Source: Nocardia mangyaensis (GTDB taxonomy: Bacteria > Actinomycetota > Actinomycetes > Mycobacteriales > Mycobacteriaceae). Taken from it: DNA of 64,000 nt. The DNA is taken from positions 2,604,001 to 2,668,000 of the forward strand of contig NZ_CP018082.1 of assembly GCF_001886715.1 (NCBI RefSeq), given 5' to 3'. Of this stretch, positions 20,364-29,313 are shown in pieces; within the stretch, counting starts at the first letter, position 1; each line of letters begins with the position of its first letter. The translations under genes were made by a program, and so were the position numbers. The notes beneath the pieces were generated by a model. That model was not told where the DNA came from. It ran no database searches and saw only the letters and a program-made list of their open reading frames with translations.

Positions 20364-22028
20364 TCAGCGTTCGCCCGCGGCGTGACGCGCGCCGACATAG
20401 CCGAACACCATGGCGGGACCGATCGTCGCGCCGGCGCCCGCGTAGTCGTTGCCCATGACCGCGGCCGCGGTGTTGCCGGTGGCGTAGAGCCCGGCGATGA
20501 CGCTGCCGTCGGCCCGCAACACCTGGGCGTTGTCGTTGTAGACCAGACCGCCCTTGGTGCCGAGATCGCCGATGCGCACGCGCAACGCGTAGTACGGGCC
20601 CTTGTCGAGCACGTCGAGCGCGGGTTGCGGCAGCGTCGGGTCGCCGTAGTAGTTGTCATAGGCGCTGATCCCGCGATCGAAATCCTCGTCCCGGCCGTCG
20701 CGCGCGAACTCGTTGTAGCGCTGCACCGTCGCACCCAGCGCGGCGACGGGGACATCGATCGCCGCGGCCAGTTCGGCGACGGTCGGCGCCGTGCGGATCA
20801 GGCCCGTCTCCAGCCACGAGGCCGGGAACTTCTGCCCGGGCACGATGCCGCCGATCGGATAGCGGCCCTTGGCCTTCGTGTCGAAGATCAGCCAGGCCGG
20901 ATCGTGGCTGCCCGCGAGCTGGGCGTGCACGAAGGTCACATACGGTGACGCCTCGTTGGTGAACCGCCTGCCCGCGCCGTCGACGATGATCGAGCGCGGG
21001 ATCGAGCGCTCCGACACCAGCACCTGGTTGAGGCCGCCGGGCCGCTGGAACGAGGGCATCCACCACGCGTCGTCCATGAGATCGACCGCGGCGCCGACCT
21101 GCTCACCGGCCACGATGCCGTCGCCGGTGTTGTCGGTGGAGGCGGCGCTGAAGTTGTCGCGGCCGCCCTCGGGCAGGTAGCGCTTGCGCATGGCCTGGTT
21201 GTGTTCGAAGCCGCCGGTCGCCAGCAGCACGCCTTGGCGCGCCCGGATCCGGATCTCGCGGCCGTCGCGTTCGGCCACCACGCCGAGCACCGCGCCCGTG
21301 TCGTCGGTGATCAGCGAGCGCAGCGGGGTGTCGAGCCACAGTGGGACACCGGCATCGCGCAAGGCCAGCCGCAAGCGGGCGATCAACGCCCGGCCGAGGG
21401 TGTCCATGTGCCTGCGCAACACGATCGCCTTGACTGCCCGCAGCCCGGTCAGCAGCGCCGTCCAGCGCGCCTTCCAGGTGCGGGTCACCATGTTGAGCTG
21501 GACGAAGTCCTTGGAGGTGATGAACAGGCCGGGCGGCGTCGCGAGCGCGGCGGGCCGCAACAGTTCCTCGTCGTCGCCGAGCTGCTTCAGATCCACCGGC
21601 AACGGCTCGATGGATCGGCCTGCCGGACGTCCGCCGGGCGCCTCGGGATGATAGTCGGAATAGCCGGTGCACCACTGGAATCGCAGGTGCGGGCTGGTCT
21701 CGAGGAACTCGAGCATCCGCGGGCCCTCGTCGATGAACCGGTCGATGTTGGCCGAGGGCACCCGGTCACCGACGACCGCGTCGAGGTAGGCGCGCACATC
21801 GGCGCGGGAATCGCCGAGCCCGGCGTGCAGCAGGGTCGGGTTGTTGGGGACCCAGATGCCGCCGCCGGAGAGCGCGGTGCTGCCGCCGTAGACCGACGCC
21901 TTGTCGATGACCAGGGTGTCGAGCCCGCGGTCGGCGGCGGCGAGCGCGCCGGTGAGACCACCGGCGCCGCTGCCGACGACCAGGAAGCCGACCTCGTGGT
22001 CCCAGGATTGTTGTTCAGGTGCAGTCAT
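20364..22028 (-). CDS. 3-ketosteroid dehydrogenase-like flavoprotein (KstD family)
   Basis: This 554-residue FAD-dependent dehydrogenase is of the KstD/fumarate-reductase fold. The FAD dinucleotide motif VVGSGAGGLTGALAAADRG is at residues 17-35, and GGSTALSGGGIWVPNN near 48. The Tyr residues known to be catalytic in KstD have counterparts: SDYHPE near 124, NEASPYV near 365, and NDYAGAGATIGPA near the C-terminus. It probably introduces a 1,2 or 4,5 double bond in a 3-ketosteroid ring A; which one is not decidable from sequence. It is the second gene of the operon, 7 bases after KSI. A second, shorter KstD is encoded upstream at 22497-24029. Confidence 0.88.
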   Translation of the reverse strand: MTAPEQQSWDHEVGFLVVGSGAGGLTGALAAADRGLDTLVIDKASVYGGSTALSGGGIWVPNNPTLLHAGLGDSRADVRAYLDAVVGDRVPSANIDRFIDEGPRMLEFLETSPHLRFQWCTGYSDYHPEAPGGRPAGRSIEPLPVDLKQLGDDEELLRPAALATPPGLFITSKDFVQLNMVTRTWKARWTALLTGLRAVKAIVLRRHMDTLGRALIARLRLALRDAGVPLWLDTPLRSLITDDTGAVLGVVAERDGREIRIRARQGVLLATGGFEHNQAMRKRYLPEGGRDNFSAASTDNTGDGIVAGEQVGAAVDLMDDAWWMPSFQRPGGLNQVLVSERSIPRSIIVDGAGRRFTNEASPYVTFVHAQLAGSHDPAWLIFDTKAKGRYPIGGIVPGQKFPASWLETGLIRTAPTVAELAAAIDVPVAALGATVQRYNEFARDGRDEDFDRGISAYDNYYGDPTLPQPALDVLDKGPYYALRVRIGDLGTKGGLVYNDNAQVLRADGSVIAGLYATGNTAAAVMGNDYAGAGATIGPAMVFGYVGARHAAGER

Positions 22029-22035
22029 CGTCGCC

Positions 22036-22407
22036 TCAGCCGGTCACCATGTCGTCGGGGGACCAGAACGCGCGCATGCTGCTGATCAGCCCGTTCTCGT
22101 CGAAGGTCATCACATCGATCGGATCGAGGGTGAAGCTCTGCTCCCCGAACCGGGTGACGATCCGGAAACTGAACGCCGCGCTGTCGCCCGCGACGCGCAC
22201 GGTGAACAGCTCGCTCGATCGCTCCAGCGGTTCGATCACGTCGTAGAACTTCCGGATGGCGGCATGGCCGACATGGGGCTCGGAACCGACGGGATCCTCG
22301 ACCGTCGCGTCCTCGCGGTAGAGGGCGACGATGTCGGCGGCGGTGCCGCTGCCGACCGCCTCCACATACCGCCGCACGGTGTCTCGGATGTCGTCTGCTG
22401 ATGCCAT
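22036..22407 (-). CDS. Steroid delta-isomerase (ketosteroid isomerase, NTF2-like)
   Basis: This 123-residue SnoaL/NTF2-fold protein matches delta5-3-ketosteroid isomerase at the catalytic positions. They are Tyr14 in VRRYVEAV, Asp38 in REDATVEDPVG and Asp98 in LDPIDVMTF, almost the same numbers as in the Comamonas enzyme (Y14, D38, D99). It would move the C5-C6 double bond into conjugation with the C3 ketone before KstD and Ksh act. It is the first gene of its operon, and its upstream region contains the island operator (22474-22488). Confidence 0.88.
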   Translation of the reverse strand: MASADDIRDTVRRYVEAVGSGTAADIVALYREDATVEDPVGSEPHVGHAAIRKFYDVIEPLERSSELFTVRVAGDSAAFSFRIVTRFGEQSFTLDPIDVMTFDENGLISSMRAFWSPDDMVTG

Positions 22408-22473
22408 GTGTTGCTCCTGGAATGAGGGGTTTGGTGCACCGAACCACGGCCGGTGGCCGCGTCGGACCGGTTC

Positions 22474-22488
22474 TCCCGGCCAGCGGGA
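22474..22488 (-). promoter_or_regulatory. Island operator, site 3 (KSI operon)
   Basis: On the minus strand this reads TCCCGCTGGCCGGGA, a full match to the island consensus; the symmetric arms extend one base further on each side. Its centre (22481) is 38 bases from a weak -10 TTCGGT (22443-22438) ahead of the KSI gene. Confidence 0.7.
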
Positions 22489-22496
22489 GGAAGGTC

Positions 22497-24029
22497 TCAG
22501 GTGCCGAGCATGTCGAGCACAGCCAGGTGGCTGAACAGCATGGAGGCGCCGATGGGATTGCCGCCGCCGGGGTAGACGGTGCCGCTGACCGCGGCCATGG
22601 TGTTGCCCGCGGCGTAGAGCCCGCCGATCGGCTCGTCGTCGCGACCGAGGACCCGCGCGGCGCTGTCGGTACGCAGTCCGCCCTTGGTGCCCAGATCCGA
22701 GATCCCGAACGCCGCCGCGTGGTAAGGGCCCTTGTCGATGGTCACCAGCGGCGGCTCACCGCCGGAGAAGGCTCGGTCGTAGGCTTCGTCGCCACGCCCG
22801 AAATCGGGGTCGACGCCGGTGGCGACGTGCGCGTTGAACCGGTCGACGGTGGCCACGAGATTCTCCGCCGGTACCCCGATCTTCGCGGCGAGTTCGGGCA
22901 GGGTGTCGGCGGTGTGCCACAGCCCGGCGGCGACGTACTTCTCGGTCTCGACCATGGACACGTTGGTGGCCTTGATCGGCGGCACCTCGCCTTCTTTGTC
23001 GTCGTAGATCATCCAATACGGCAGGTTCAGCGCGCCCTCGTCGAGCCGCTGGATGATCTCGCGCCCGAGCCGGTCGTAAGGCGCGGACTCGTTCACGAAC
23101 CGCTTGCCCCGCTGGTCGACGAAGATCCCACCGGTGAACCACAGCGCGAACGCCGACCGCCCGTCCGGGTGGGTCAGCCCCGGTGACCACCACGCCTGAT
23201 CCATCAGGTCGGTGTCGGCACCCGCCGCGATCCCGGCCTGATGCGCCCGCCCCTGATTTCCCCAGGGCCCCATGGTGTCTCGCGCCAGTCCCGGCACACC
23301 GTAGTGCTCGCGCAGCTGCTGGTTCTGTTCGAAACCGCCCGCCGCGAGCACCACGCCGCGTCGCGCGCGGATCGCGACCCGCTCGCCGTAGCGTTCGACG
23401 ATCGCGCCGGTCACCACATCGTCCTCCAGCACCAGCTCCACCAGCGGCGAATCCAGGTACAGCCGGGCGTGCGGGTAGGTCGACAGCGCCCACAGCAGAC
23501 GTCCGATCAGGGCCTGCCCGCCGATGAGCAACTCCGGCAGCGGCGCGCCGAGCCGGTCGGTGTCGAGCGGGCCGCGCAGCGAGTCGCGCAGGGCGCCCAG
23601 TTCGGCGGCCTGCAGCGGCACCGGCATGATGTGGCGCTGACCGTCGAGCCGAGCCTTGGGCGCCTTCCCGAAGTAGTCCGGCCACGGCAGCATCTGGAAC
23701 GCGAAGTGGTCGTCGGCTTCGAGGTATTCGATGAGGTCGCGGCCCCGCCGGACATAGGTCTGCTGCAATTCGTCGGGCGTGCGGTCGCCGACGACGGCGC
23801 GGTAGTAGGTGAGCGCGTCCTCGATGGTGTCGTCGGTGCCTGCGCGCTCGAGCACCGGGTTGACCGGGAACCAGACCCCGCCGCCGCCCGAGTACGCCGT
23901 CGTGCCACCGAACTTGTCGGTCGCCTCGACGACGGCGACGCTGAGCCCTTCGCGGGCGGCGGTGTAGGCACCGGCCAGGCCACCGCCCGAACCCGCGACC
24001 AACACATCCACCTCGTCGTTCCAGTCCAC
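22497..24029 (-). CDS. kstD: 3-ketosteroid delta1-dehydrogenase KstD
   Basis: This 510-residue flavoprotein has exactly the length of Rhodococcus KstD1 and the same landmarks. They are DVLVAGSGGGLAGAYTAA near residue 8, FGGTTAYSGGGGVWFP near 40, and the catalytic Tyr positions in WPDYFGK (near 118), NESAPYDRLG (near 315) and VYPGGGNPIG near the C-terminus. It catalyses 1,2-desaturation of 3-keto-4-ene steroids. With 9alpha-hydroxylation by KshAB, this leads to spontaneous ring-B opening. The second of two adjacent GTG codons (24029) is chosen for spacing to AAGGAG. It is transcribed divergently from the Baeyer-Villiger gene. Confidence 0.92.
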   Translation of the reverse strand: MDWNDEVDVLVAGSGGGLAGAYTAAREGLSVAVVEATDKFGGTTAYSGGGGVWFPVNPVLERAGTDDTIEDALTYYRAVVGDRTPDELQQTYVRRGRDLIEYLEADDHFAFQMLPWPDYFGKAPKARLDGQRHIMPVPLQAAELGALRDSLRGPLDTDRLGAPLPELLIGGQALIGRLLWALSTYPHARLYLDSPLVELVLEDDVVTGAIVERYGERVAIRARRGVVLAAGGFEQNQQLREHYGVPGLARDTMGPWGNQGRAHQAGIAAGADTDLMDQAWWSPGLTHPDGRSAFALWFTGGIFVDQRGKRFVNESAPYDRLGREIIQRLDEGALNLPYWMIYDDKEGEVPPIKATNVSMVETEKYVAAGLWHTADTLPELAAKIGVPAENLVATVDRFNAHVATGVDPDFGRGDEAYDRAFSGGEPPLVTIDKGPYHAAAFGISDLGTKGGLRTDSAARVLGRDDEPIGGLYAAGNTMAAVSGTVYPGGGNPIGASMLFSHLAVLDMLGT

Positions 24030-24103
24030 CACTGTCTCCTTCCGGTACCACCCCGCGATGAGCACGACGGTAGGCCCGCCGGGCACGGGCGCGGTGCGGA
24101 TCG

Positions 24104-24118
24104 TCCCGATCACCGGGA
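24104..24118 (-). promoter_or_regulatory. Island operator, site 4 (kstD promoter)
   Basis: On the minus strand this reads TCCCGGTGATCGGGA, one mismatch to the consensus. Its centre (24111) is exactly 39 bases before the minus-strand hexamer TACCGT (24072-24067), a good -10 for kstD. Confidence 0.75.
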
Positions 24119-24139
24119 GGGCAACAGCTTCGGCGAACG

Positions 24140-24154
24140 TGCCGGTCAGCGGGA
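24140..24154 (-). promoter_or_regulatory. Island operator, site 5 (Baeyer-Villiger gene promoter)
   Basis: On the minus strand this reads TCCCGCTGACCGGCA, one mismatch at the outer arm. Its centre (24147) lies 39 bases before the plus-strand -10 TAGCGT (24186-24191) of the monooxygenase gene. Sites 4 and 5 are 36 bases apart, and each serves its own direction. Confidence 0.75.
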
Positions 24155-24228
24155 GGGCCACCTGCTCGAACAGCGCGCGCGTCCCTAGCGTCGCCGCGGA
24201 GAACCGTCTCCATCGAAAGGTAGGCACA

Positions 24229-25851
24229 GTGAAGCCATCGTCACCAGCACAGGGCCCGGCCGAGGTCGACGTGGTCGTCGTCGGCGCGGGCATCGCGGGC
24301 CTGTACGCCCTGCACAAGTTCCGGAGCCGGGGGCTCACCGTGCGCGTGCTCGAGGCCGGCGACGGGGTGGGCGGGGTCTGGTACTGGAACCGCTATCCTG
24401 GCGCGCGCTGCGACGTCGAGAGCGTCGACTACTCGTACTCGTTCGACGAGGCGCTGCAGCAGGAATGGGACTGGAGCGAGAAGTACGCCGCCCAACCCGA
24501 GATCCTGGCCTATCTCGAACACGTCGCCGACCGCTTCGACCTGCGCCGCGACATCGAATTCGGCACGCGCGTCACCGATGTCGTGCTCGACGAGCAGACC
24601 CTGCGCTGGCAGGTCGACACCGACACCGGGCGCGCGCTGACGGCCCGGTTCGTCGTGCTGGCCACCGGCCCACTGTCGAACGCGAACACCCCGGCGATCG
24701 AGGGTCTCGACACGTTCGCCGGCCGGGTGCTGCACACCTCGCACTGGCCGCACGACGGAGTCGATCTGACCGGCGAGCGGGTCGGTGTCATCGGCACCGG
24801 ATCCTCCGGGATTCAGGCGATCCCGTGCCTGGCCGAACAGGCACAGCGGCTGCACGTCTTCCAGCGCACCGCCAATTACAGTGTGCCCGCGGGAAATACG
24901 CTGTTGACTGAGCAGGACCGGCGGGCGCAGAAGGCCGACTACGCGCGGCGGCGGCAATTGTCGATGGCCAGCGGCGGCGGCTCACCGCACCAGGCGCACC
25001 CCGAACCGGCCCTCGCGGTCAGCGAGCAGGAGCGGCGGGCCGCCTACGAGAAGCGTTGGGCGCTGGGCGGAGTGCTGTTCAGCAAGACCTTCCCCGATCA
25101 GCTGACCGACCCGGCCGCCAATGACACCGCGCGGCTGTTCTGGGAGGAGAAGGTGCGCGCCGTGATCGACGATCCGCGAGTGGCCGACCTGCTCGTCCCG
25201 GGCGATCACCCGATCGGCACCAAACGCATCTGCACCGACACGAACTACTACCAGACCTACAACCGCGACAATGTCGAGCTCGTCGACCTGAAGACCACGC
25301 CCATCGCCCGCATCGACGCCGAGGGCGTGCACACCACCGCCGCGCACTATCCGATCGACACCCTGGTGCTCGCCACCGGCTTCGACGCGATGACCGGTTC
25401 GGTGGCGCGGATGAACATCGTCGGGCGCGACAGCCGGACTCTGAACGAGGCATGGCATGAAGGGCCGAAAACCTATCTGGGACTGGGGATGACGGGCTTC
25501 CCGAACCTGTTCAATCTCACCGGTCCCGGTAGTCCCTCGGTGCTGGCCAACATGGTGCTGCACTCCGAACTGCACGTCGACTGGGTGGCCGAGGCCATCG
25601 GTTTCCTCGAAACCAGGGCAGCGGTGGCGCTGGAAGCGCGCGCCGACGCGGTCGCGGCCTGGGTCGACGAATGCGCGGCCCGGGCGGCGGGAACCCTGAT
25701 GACCCAGGCGAACTCGTGGTACCTCGGCGCCAACATCGCGGGCAGGCCGCGAGTGTTCATGCCCTTCGTCGGCGGCTTCGGCGTGTACGGCCAGATCATC
25801 GCCGAGGTCGCGGCCGCGCAGTACAAGGGCTTCGACGTCATCGAGGCGTGA
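24229..25851 (+). CDS. Baeyer-Villiger monooxygenase, steroid-monooxygenase type
   Basis: This 540-residue class B flavin monooxygenase inserts oxygen next to a ketone using FAD and NADPH. The FAD motif VVVGAGIAGLYALHKF is near residue 16, the BVMO fingerprint FAGRVLHTSHWP near 163 matches F-x-G-x3-H-x3-W-P, and the NADPH Rossmann motif GVIGTGSSGIQ is near 185. Length and many segments (WYWNRYPGARCDVES, GGVLFSKTFPDQLTDPAANDTAR) resemble the Rhodococcus steroid monooxygenase that turns progesterone into testosterone acetate; this is from memory, not an alignment. GTG at 24229 has AAAGGTAGG upstream. A C17 acetyl side chain is a plausible target in this steroid island. Confidence 0.93.
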   Translation: MKPSSPAQGPAEVDVVVVGAGIAGLYALHKFRSRGLTVRVLEAGDGVGGVWYWNRYPGARCDVESVDYSYSFDEALQQEWDWSEKYAAQPEILAYLEHVADRFDLRRDIEFGTRVTDVVLDEQTLRWQVDTDTGRALTARFVVLATGPLSNANTPAIEGLDTFAGRVLHTSHWPHDGVDLTGERVGVIGTGSSGIQAIPCLAEQAQRLHVFQRTANYSVPAGNTLLTEQDRRAQKADYARRRQLSMASGGGSPHQAHPEPALAVSEQERRAAYEKRWALGGVLFSKTFPDQLTDPAANDTARLFWEEKVRAVIDDPRVADLLVPGDHPIGTKRICTDTNYYQTYNRDNVELVDLKTTPIARIDAEGVHTTAAHYPIDTLVLATGFDAMTGSVARMNIVGRDSRTLNEAWHEGPKTYLGLGMTGFPNLFNLTGPGSPSVLANMVLHSELHVDWVAEAIGFLETRAAVALEARADAVAAWVDECAARAAGTLMTQANSWYLGANIAGRPRVFMPFVGGFGVYGQIIAEVAAAQYKGFDVIEA

Positions 25852-25896
25852 CGCCGACGGCGGGGTGGTCCGACGACGAGCACCCCGCCGCCGCCC

Positions 25897-26403
25897 TCAC
25901 GCGGAGAATCCGCCGAACTCGCCCCGATAGAACAGCAGCGGCCGCCCGCTCTCGGCGGCGCGCAGCGCTCCGATCCGGGCCAGGACCACCGTGTGATCGC
26001 CCGCGTCGTGCTCGAGCTCCACGGTGGCCTCGATCTGGGCCAGCGCCCCGCGCAGGGCGGGCGCGCCGTTGCCTGCCCGGTCCCACTCGACCCCGGCGAA
26101 CTTGTCGCCCCCGCTCACCGCGAACCCACGGCACATCTCGCGCTGCTCCTCGGCGAGGATGTTGATGCACAGTGCCCCGGCCCGGCGCAGCAGCGGCCAG
26201 CTCGTCGAGGTCTTGGCCGGACAGAAGGAGACATAGGGCGGATCCAGCGACACCGACACCACCGACTGGCAGGTGAAGCCCAGCGGTCGGGTCCCGTCGT
26301 GGGCGGCGATCACCGCGACACCGGTCGCGAAGTGGCCGAGCACCCTGCGCAGCTCGGCCGGGCCGGGGACACCGGCGTCGATGACAAGGTTGTCTGCATT
26401 CAT
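25897..26403 (-). CDS. hsaB: Flavin reductase HsaB-like
   Basis: This 168-residue flavin reductase-like protein (HpaC/HsaB/ActVB family) makes reduced flavin for a two-component monooxygenase. Family features are LGHFATGVAVIAAHD (about 21-35), GFTCQSVVSVSLDPPYVSFC (about 41-60) and the C-terminal GRPLLFYRGEFGGF. HsaA, its expected partner in 3-HSA hydroxylation, lies 11 kb away at 37169-38347, and no other flavin reductase was seen, so the HsaB assignment is inferred. ATG at 26403 is preceded by GGGAG. It is convergent to the monooxygenase and divergent from padR. Confidence 0.82.
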   Translation of the reverse strand: MNADNLVIDAGVPGPAELRRVLGHFATGVAVIAAHDGTRPLGFTCQSVVSVSLDPPYVSFCPAKTSTSWPLLRRAGALCINILAEEQREMCRGFAVSGGDKFAGVEWDRAGNGAPALRGALAQIEATVELEHDAGDHTVVLARIGALRAAESGRPLLFYRGEFGGFSA

Positions 26404-26447
26404 GGCTCCCACCCTCCGTCGCCGGCGGTGACCCGCTCAAGATGTTC

Positions 26448-26462
26448 TCCCGGTGAGCGGTT
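26448..26462 (+). promoter_or_regulatory. Island operator, site 6 (padR / hsaB divergent promoter)
   Basis: TCCCGGTGAGCGGTT is a weaker member of the island motif, flanked on the left by the same GTTC as sites 3 and 7. Its centre (26455) is 40 bases before the plus-strand -10 TAGCAT (26495-26500) of padR. I saw no clear -10 on the hsaB side at the same spacing. Confidence 0.6.
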
Positions 26463-26506
26463 GTCGACCCCGCCGAGGCGACCTCCCCGGTTGGTAGCAT
26501 GCACCG

Positions 26507-27199
26507 ATGGTGACCAGCGACTCCGACCCCGGCGTGCCCAACCTGCCGCCGACCAGCTGGGCGGTGCTCGCCATGCTCTCGTATGAAGAAGAGGTCTCCG
26601 GCTACGACCTGAAGAAGTGGGCCGACTGGAGTCTGCGCTACTTCTACTGGACCCCGTCCTACAGCCAGATCTACGCCGAACTGAAGAAGCTCGAGCAGCA
26701 CGGCTTCGCCACCTCGCGCCTCGACAGCGACAACGCCATGCGCGGGCGCAGGCTGTACCGGATCACCGATTCCGGTCGGGTCGCGGTCACCACGTGGTGG
26801 AACAAGGCGCCCGTGGATCCGTCGGTGCTCAAGCACCATGTGCTGGTGCGGGTGATGTTCGGTCACCTCGGGTCACCGGAGCGGCTCAAGCAGATCCTGC
26901 GCGACCACATCGCCGACGTCGATCAGCTCGAACAACGCGCCGCCGTCGACGCCGAGGCGGCGAAAGCCGAACCGGGCTGGGCCTATTCACAGATCGTGCT
27001 GCAGTGGGCCCAGCGCCACTACGCCGCCGAACGCGAACTCGCCCAGCAGCTCATCGACGAGATCGACGAGGCGGCCATCTTGCTCGCCACCGCCGAACAC
27101 GACGACCGCGCCGAATATCCGCATCCGACCCCGGGCCGCTGGCGCGAGATCGAGCAGCGCGTGCGCGACGAGGAATGGGAACACGACACGGTCGACTGA
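26507..27199 (+). CDS. PadR-family transcriptional regulator
   Basis: This is a 230-residue PadR-type regulator. The N-terminal winged helix (about 15-95) includes LAMLSYEEEVSGYDLKKWAD, YSQIYAELKKLEQHGFA and the wing RRLYRITDSGRVAVTTWW. The C-terminal half (about 110-215) is a long helical dimerisation region (Vir_act_alpha_C-like). Its ATG at 26507 sits 6 bases after TAGCAT, so the transcript is leaderless. It carries an island operator in its own promoter and is a candidate controller of the island. It ends next to a bidirectional terminator. Confidence 0.9.
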   Translation: MVTSDSDPGVPNLPPTSWAVLAMLSYEEEVSGYDLKKWADWSLRYFYWTPSYSQIYAELKKLEQHGFATSRLDSDNAMRGRRLYRITDSGRVAVTTWWNKAPVDPSVLKHHVLVRVMFGHLGSPERLKQILRDHIADVDQLEQRAAVDAEAAKAEPGWAYSQIVLQWAQRHYAAERELAQQLIDEIDEAAILLATAEHDDRAEYPHPTPGRWREIEQRVRDEEWEHDTVD

Positions 27200-27200
27200 C

Positions 27201-27229
27201 CGGTGGGGGCGCACCAGGCGCCCCCACCG
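27201..27229. terminator. Bidirectional terminator between padR and fecB
   Basis: A perfect 12-bp stem, CGGTGGGGGCGC (27201-27212) with 27218-27229, and a 5-base loop fill the gap between two convergent stop codons. It can serve both directions. Confidence 0.75.
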
Positions 27230-27234
27230 TGGCC

Positions 27235-28170
27235 TCACTTGGCGGTCAGGCGCTCGATGTCGTCGATGATCTCGTTCGCGCCGAGCACGCCGATGCCGAG
27301 CATCCAGGTGTCGTCGGCCACCTCGTAGGCCTGGCCCGCCGCCACCGCGGGCAGCGAGCCCCACAGTGCCGAGACCCGGCTCTTGGTCGTGCCCGCCGTG
27401 GAGCCGTTGTAGTCGGCGTGGAACACGATGTCGCCGTTGATCTGCTCGTACTGCTCGGGATCGAGCTCGGCCATCGAATACTGGTTCCACTCGCGCGCGG
27501 GATGGGTGAACCCGAGCTGGGCGAGCAGCGAACCCGAGAAGGTCTCCGGGCCGTAGAGGCGGAAGCGGTCCTCGGTGAACCGGACCATGGACACGGTCTT
27601 GTCCGGTGCCCCGATCTGCCGGCCGACGGCCTTGGCCCGGGTGTCGAGCTGGGTGAGCAGCTGCTCCATCTCGTCGGTCTTGCCCACCGCGTCGGCGGTC
27701 AGCCGGGCCTGATCGTGCCAGTTGGTGCCCGAGGTCTCCGAGAACACGGTCGGGGCGATGCTGTCGAGCTGGGTGTAGAGCGGCTCGTGGCGGATCTTGG
27801 CGCCGATGATCAGATCGGGTTCCAGATTGGCGATCGCGTCCAGATCGGGTTCCTGGATCGTGCCGACGGTCGCGACACCACCGAGCTTGTCGGCCAGGTA
27901 CTTCGGCGGGCCGTAGCCCATCGCGCGCTCGGTGATCGCGATCGGCGTGACGCCGAGCGAGACGAGCGCGTCGAGGTGCGGGGAGTCCAGCACGATGATG
28001 CGCTGCGGTTGCGCGGGCACGGTCGTCTCGCCCATCGCGTGCTGCACCACGTGCCCGTCGGCAACCTCGGAATCTGCCGAACCGCAGCCGGTCAGGACCA
28101 GCCCCATCGCGGCCATGGCCGCGCCGAGCGCCACGGTCAGCCGGTGTCTTCTTCTGTTCTCGGTCTTCAC
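27235..28170 (-). CDS. Iron-siderophore ABC transporter substrate-binding lipoprotein
   Basis: This 311-residue FecB/FepB-type periplasmic binding lipoprotein has a basic N-terminus, a hydrophobic helix and the lipobox LTGCGS, with the lipidated Cys near residue 29. It has a single cluster III fold: RIIVLDSPHLDALVSLGVTPIAIT near 57, LEPDLIIG near 115, and a helical backbone linking the lobes. It would capture ferric siderophore outside the membrane for the permease-ATPase genes encoded divergently. GTG at 28170 is used because the signal peptide then begins properly. An IdeR-like box lies immediately upstream. Confidence 0.92.
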   Translation of the reverse strand: MKTENRRRHRLTVALGAAMAAMGLVLTGCGSADSEVADGHVVQHAMGETTVPAQPQRIIVLDSPHLDALVSLGVTPIAITERAMGYGPPKYLADKLGGVATVGTIQEPDLDAIANLEPDLIIGAKIRHEPLYTQLDSIAPTVFSETSGTNWHDQARLTADAVGKTDEMEQLLTQLDTRAKAVGRQIGAPDKTVSMVRFTEDRFRLYGPETFSGSLLAQLGFTHPAREWNQYSMAELDPEQYEQINGDIVFHADYNGSTAGTTKSRVSALWGSLPAVAAGQAYEVADDTWMLGIGVLGANEIIDDIERLTAK

Positions 28171-28175
28171 GGGGT

Positions 28176-28200
28176 GCACCTTAGCCGAACCTAACCAAGG
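28176..28200. promoter_or_regulatory. IdeR/DtxR-like iron box, divergent fec promoter
   Basis: The minus strand from 28194 to 28176 reads TTAGGTTCGGCTAAGGTGC. It matches 14 of 19 bases of the consensus TTAGGTTAGGCTAACCTAA, and the overlapping CTAACC/GGTT elements continue to about 28206. It sits between fecB and the leaderless permease gene (-10 TACAGT at 28225-28230), as expected for iron repression in both directions. Confidence 0.7.
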
Positions 28201-28236
28201 TTGCCCTACCCTTGCTGGGGCCGGTACAGTCCGCCG

Positions 28237-29313
28237 GTGTCTTCGAGTCGTGCCGCCGTGTCCACGGAACACGGCTCTTCCCCACCCGAGACCGACGGCG
28301 CCGGACTCGGACTGCTCGCTCGCGGTGGTGCGGTCCTGCTGATCGCGGCGATCGTCCTGTTCGGTGTCTGTGTGGCCAGCCTGGCGATCGGTGCCAAGTC
28401 GATCCCGATGGGCGAGGTCCTCGCCGCGCTGTTCGGGCAGGGCGATGCCAGTGTGCGCGTGATCATCGGGGATTGGCGGTTGAGCCGCACGGTGGTCGGG
28501 CTGGTCTGTGGGGTCTGTCTCGGCGCGGCCGGTGTGGTCATCGGCGCGCTCACCCGCAATCCCATCGCCGACCCCGGCCTGCTCGGCGTCAACGCGGGCG
28601 CGGCGCTCGGTGTGGTCATCGGTCTCACCATCACCGGCGGGATGGGCGTCACCGGCTACACCTGGTTCGCCTTCGCCGGTGCGGGCTCGGCCGCGGTGAT
28701 CGTCTACCTGCTGTCGATGATCGGGCAGGCGACCGCGTCGCCGTTGCGGCTGGCGCTCTCGGGGGTGGCGTTGGCGGCGGTGCTGTCCGGGGTCACCCAG
28801 CTGCTGGTCTTCATCGATGAGAGCGTGCTCGACTCCTTCCGGTTCTGGCGGATCGGTTCACTGGCCGCGCGCGATCTCGCCGACGTGATCCCGCTGCTGC
28901 CGTACGTGCTCGGCGCCGCGCTGCTCGCCCTCGCCCTGTGCCGGGCACTCAACGCGCTGAGCCTCGGCGATCGGACGGCGGCGGGACTCGGGGTGAACCT
29001 GGGCCGGGTGCGGCTGCTCGGCTTCGTCGTGGTGACGATTCTGTGTGGCGCGGCCACCGCGCTGGCGGGACCGATCGCGTTCGTCGGCCTGCTCGTCTAT
29101 CACATCGCGCAATACCTGGTCGGCTCCGATCACCGGGTGCTGGTGCCGCTGTCGATGTTGCTGGCGCCGTCGCTGCTGCTCGGCGCGGATGTGCTCGGCC
29201 GGCTGATCGGCGGTGGCGAGCCGGTGCCGGTCGGGGTGATGACGGCCTTCGTCGGCAGCCCGGCGCTCATCGCGCTCATCGTCTGGAGCCGCCGGATGGG
29301 GGCGGGATCATGA
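28237..29313 (+). CDS. Iron-siderophore ABC permease, FecCD family (first)
   Basis: This 358-residue integral membrane protein has about nine or ten helices and the FecCD signature LGVNAGAALGVVIGL near residue 125. A cytoplasmic coupling segment LGDRTAAGLGVNLGRVR near 245 and a PIAFVGLLVYHIAQYLVGSDHR region near 280 are also present. With the next gene it forms the inner-membrane channel. GTG at 28237 is chosen because TACAGT lies 6 bases before it (leaderless), while an in-frame TTG at 28201 overlaps the operator. Its stop overlaps the start of the next permease (ATGA). Confidence 0.92.
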   Translation: MSSSRAAVSTEHGSSPPETDGAGLGLLARGGAVLLIAAIVLFGVCVASLAIGAKSIPMGEVLAALFGQGDASVRVIIGDWRLSRTVVGLVCGVCLGAAGVVIGALTRNPIADPGLLGVNAGAALGVVIGLTITGGMGVTGYTWFAFAGAGSAAVIVYLLSMIGQATASPLRLALSGVALAAVLSGVTQLLVFIDESVLDSFRFWRIGSLAARDLADVIPLLPYVLGAALLALALCRALNALSLGDRTAAGLGVNLGRVRLLGFVVVTILCGAATALAGPIAFVGLLVYHIAQYLVGSDHRVLVPLSMLLAPSLLLGADVLGRLIGGGEPVPVGVMTAFVGSPALIALIVWSRRMGAGS